DNA from: Bdellovibrionia bacterium
GTDB taxonomy: Bacteria > Bdellovibrionota > Bdellovibrionia > Bdellovibrionales > JAGQZY01
Reading direction: 5' to 3'
Assembly (NCBI GenBank): GCA_030427805.1
Contig: JAUICP010000004.1
Coordinates: 286,705-350,704 of the forward strand
Length of the DNA: 64,000 nt
Below are positions 63,233-64,000 of the stretch, in pieces. The notes beneath the pieces are model-generated. The model searched no databases, was not told where the DNA came from, and was given only the letters and a program-made list of their open reading frames with translations. The position numbers and the translations under genes were made by a program. Each line of letters starts with the position of its first letter. Position 1 is the stretch's first letter.

Positions 63233-64000
63233 ATGAGCCAATCATTTCAACTCATTGTAGAAAACAGTCGCGAGCAAAAGGGCTTGGAATATGCCGTTCT
63301 CGAGAATTCTACGGCCCAAGCCTGGTTTGAGTGCCTCAAGCAAGCTGCCCGTCAAAGTGAAATATTTGAAGCCGATCGCTGGTACAATATCGAATCCTCC
63401 CGCTATAGCAGTATTAAGGACCTTGCCGAGGAACTGACCGAAGTGATCGCGAAGCTGAATCAACTTGAGCCGAGCCTGATCAATTACCAATTTGATTTCG
63501 AAAATATCCAAAAAAGTGTGAACGATCTCCATATTCATTTTGCCGATAGTCACCTTGTTAAAAATCGTATTAACGAGAAGACTCTCATGGATTGGCACAG
63601 ATTTAACGACCTTCTTCATGCCTTTGAGAGCATAGAACGTTCCGAAAAGGTCGAACGGGAATTGGGGCAAAAAAATGCTTCGATCATTTTAACTTTCAAG
63701 AATAACTTTAAAAAGGAACTTCAAGATTCTGACTATAAGCGATTCACCATCGCTAAGAGTTTTGGTAGCGTATACATTAACTACTGTCAGGTAGGACGTC
63801 ACCTTTTTGAACTCTTCAATGCCCAGGATGAAATCGCCGAGGACGAACATATTCTACCGCTCCAATACATGAGTGCTGATAGCTACTTTTGGTTCGGTCC
63901 CAGTACGGGAAAACAAGGTTTCGAGAACAAGATGAAGGCCATTGAGTCTTGGTTTATCAAAAACCAAGAACGCTTTGCCAAACTCGGCTTCGAATGGGGA
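63233..64000 (+). CDS. Unknown protein, cut by right window edge
   Basis: The plus frame from the ATG at 63233 is open for 256 codons to the edge, and GGAGG lies 5 nt upstream. It begins MSQSFQLIVENSREQKGLEY and is rich in helices (LAEELTEVIAKLNQLEPSLI, WHRFNDLLHAFESIE). It has no signal peptide and no domain I recognise. It is divergent from the GCS2 gene with about 160 nt between. A short minus-strand frame overlapping it (63242-63670) is a shadow. Confidence 0.75.
   Translation, partial: MSQSFQLIVENSREQKGLEYAVLENSTAQAWFECLKQAARQSEIFEADRWYNIESSRYSSIKDLAEELTEVIAKLNQLEPSLINYQFDFENIQKSVNDLHIHFADSHLVKNRINEKTLMDWHRFNDLLHAFESIERSEKVERELGQKNASIILTFKNNFKKELQDSDYKRFTIAKSFGSVYINYCQVGRHLFELFNAQDEIAEDEHILPLQYMSADSYFWFGPSTGKQGFENKMKAIESWFIKNQERFAKLGFEWG

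Noticed and set aside
63242..63670. Minus-strand 142-codon frame
   Set aside because: It is antisense to the better-supported plus-strand gene that starts at 63233 with GGAGG.

Overview
The window looks like a chromosomal segment of a Gram-negative bacterium of the Bdellovibrionota (Bdellovibrio-like, host-interacting or predatory lineage). The evidence is a TIGR02147/DUF4423-type regulator paired with a small secreted protein, an unusually large share of secreted enzymes and lipoproteins, an N-terminal 'QNCG' motif on two unrelated exported enzymes, outer-membrane barrels, an L,D-transpeptidase and AT-leaning codon use. The assignment is inference, because no rRNA gene lies in the window. 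I saw no tRNA, rRNA, CRISPR array, transposase or phage gene.

Layout. 0-5 kb: a DEAD-box helicase cut by the left edge, a YehS-like protein, an ABC-F ATPase with one decayed ATP site, a secreted sialidase and a roughly 770-bp stretch with decayed reading frames. 5-15 kb: a large GH10 xylanase-type enzyme, a low-GC cluster of small proteins (DUF7661-like, possible HPF-like, RRM) ending in an SDR enzyme, an acyltransferase and three envelope proteins, one with a perfect 22-unit Thr-Pro tract. 15-31 kb: the TIGR02147 regulator and its partner, a CPA2 antiporter, a ZIP-like/DUF318 fusion permease, a broken cytochrome-porin gene, a hemolysin III protein, exonuclease III, an astacin, a bicupin, a zincin operon with a 22-bp perfect inverted repeat over its first start codon, and a BASS transporter. 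31-49 kb: formate-THF ligase, an ArsC/Spx-like protein, an L,D-transpeptidase, a three-gene envelope operon, an RhlE-like helicase, a PAS histidine kinase, two unknown secreted proteins, an RlmK-like methyltransferase, a heme lipoprotein, a lipoprotein serpin, a CBS protein and another zincin. 49-64 kb: a five-gene copper operon, a peptide-binding lipoprotein, a BCCT transporter, a VOC protein, an XRE-cupin regulator, a transmembrane Ser/Thr kinase with a PA14-like sensor, a GCS2/aspartoacylase pair and an unknown gene cut by the right edge.

Genes that work together. Genes 52140 down to 49298 form one tightly overlapping operon (outer-membrane protein, periplasmic HMA protein, MerT-like membrane protein, CsoR, DUF318 permease). 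Its CsoR-type operator sits exactly between a TTGACA -35 and a TATGGT -10 box, and the CsoR has the full Cys-His-Cys copper ligand set. The window also holds three different secreted zinc proteases (astacin, M13-like, HExxHxxxH type) and a lipoprotein serpin, a set suited to attacking or surviving contact with other cells.

Most unusual signal. Three envelope genes carry a GGAGG Shine-Dalgarno exactly 6 nt before an AUA, AUU or AUC codon instead of AUG/GUG/UUG. In each case the AUH codon opens an otherwise ideal signal peptide or first membrane helix. Either this lineage initiates on AUH codons, or the assembly has errors at these sites; both are checkable.
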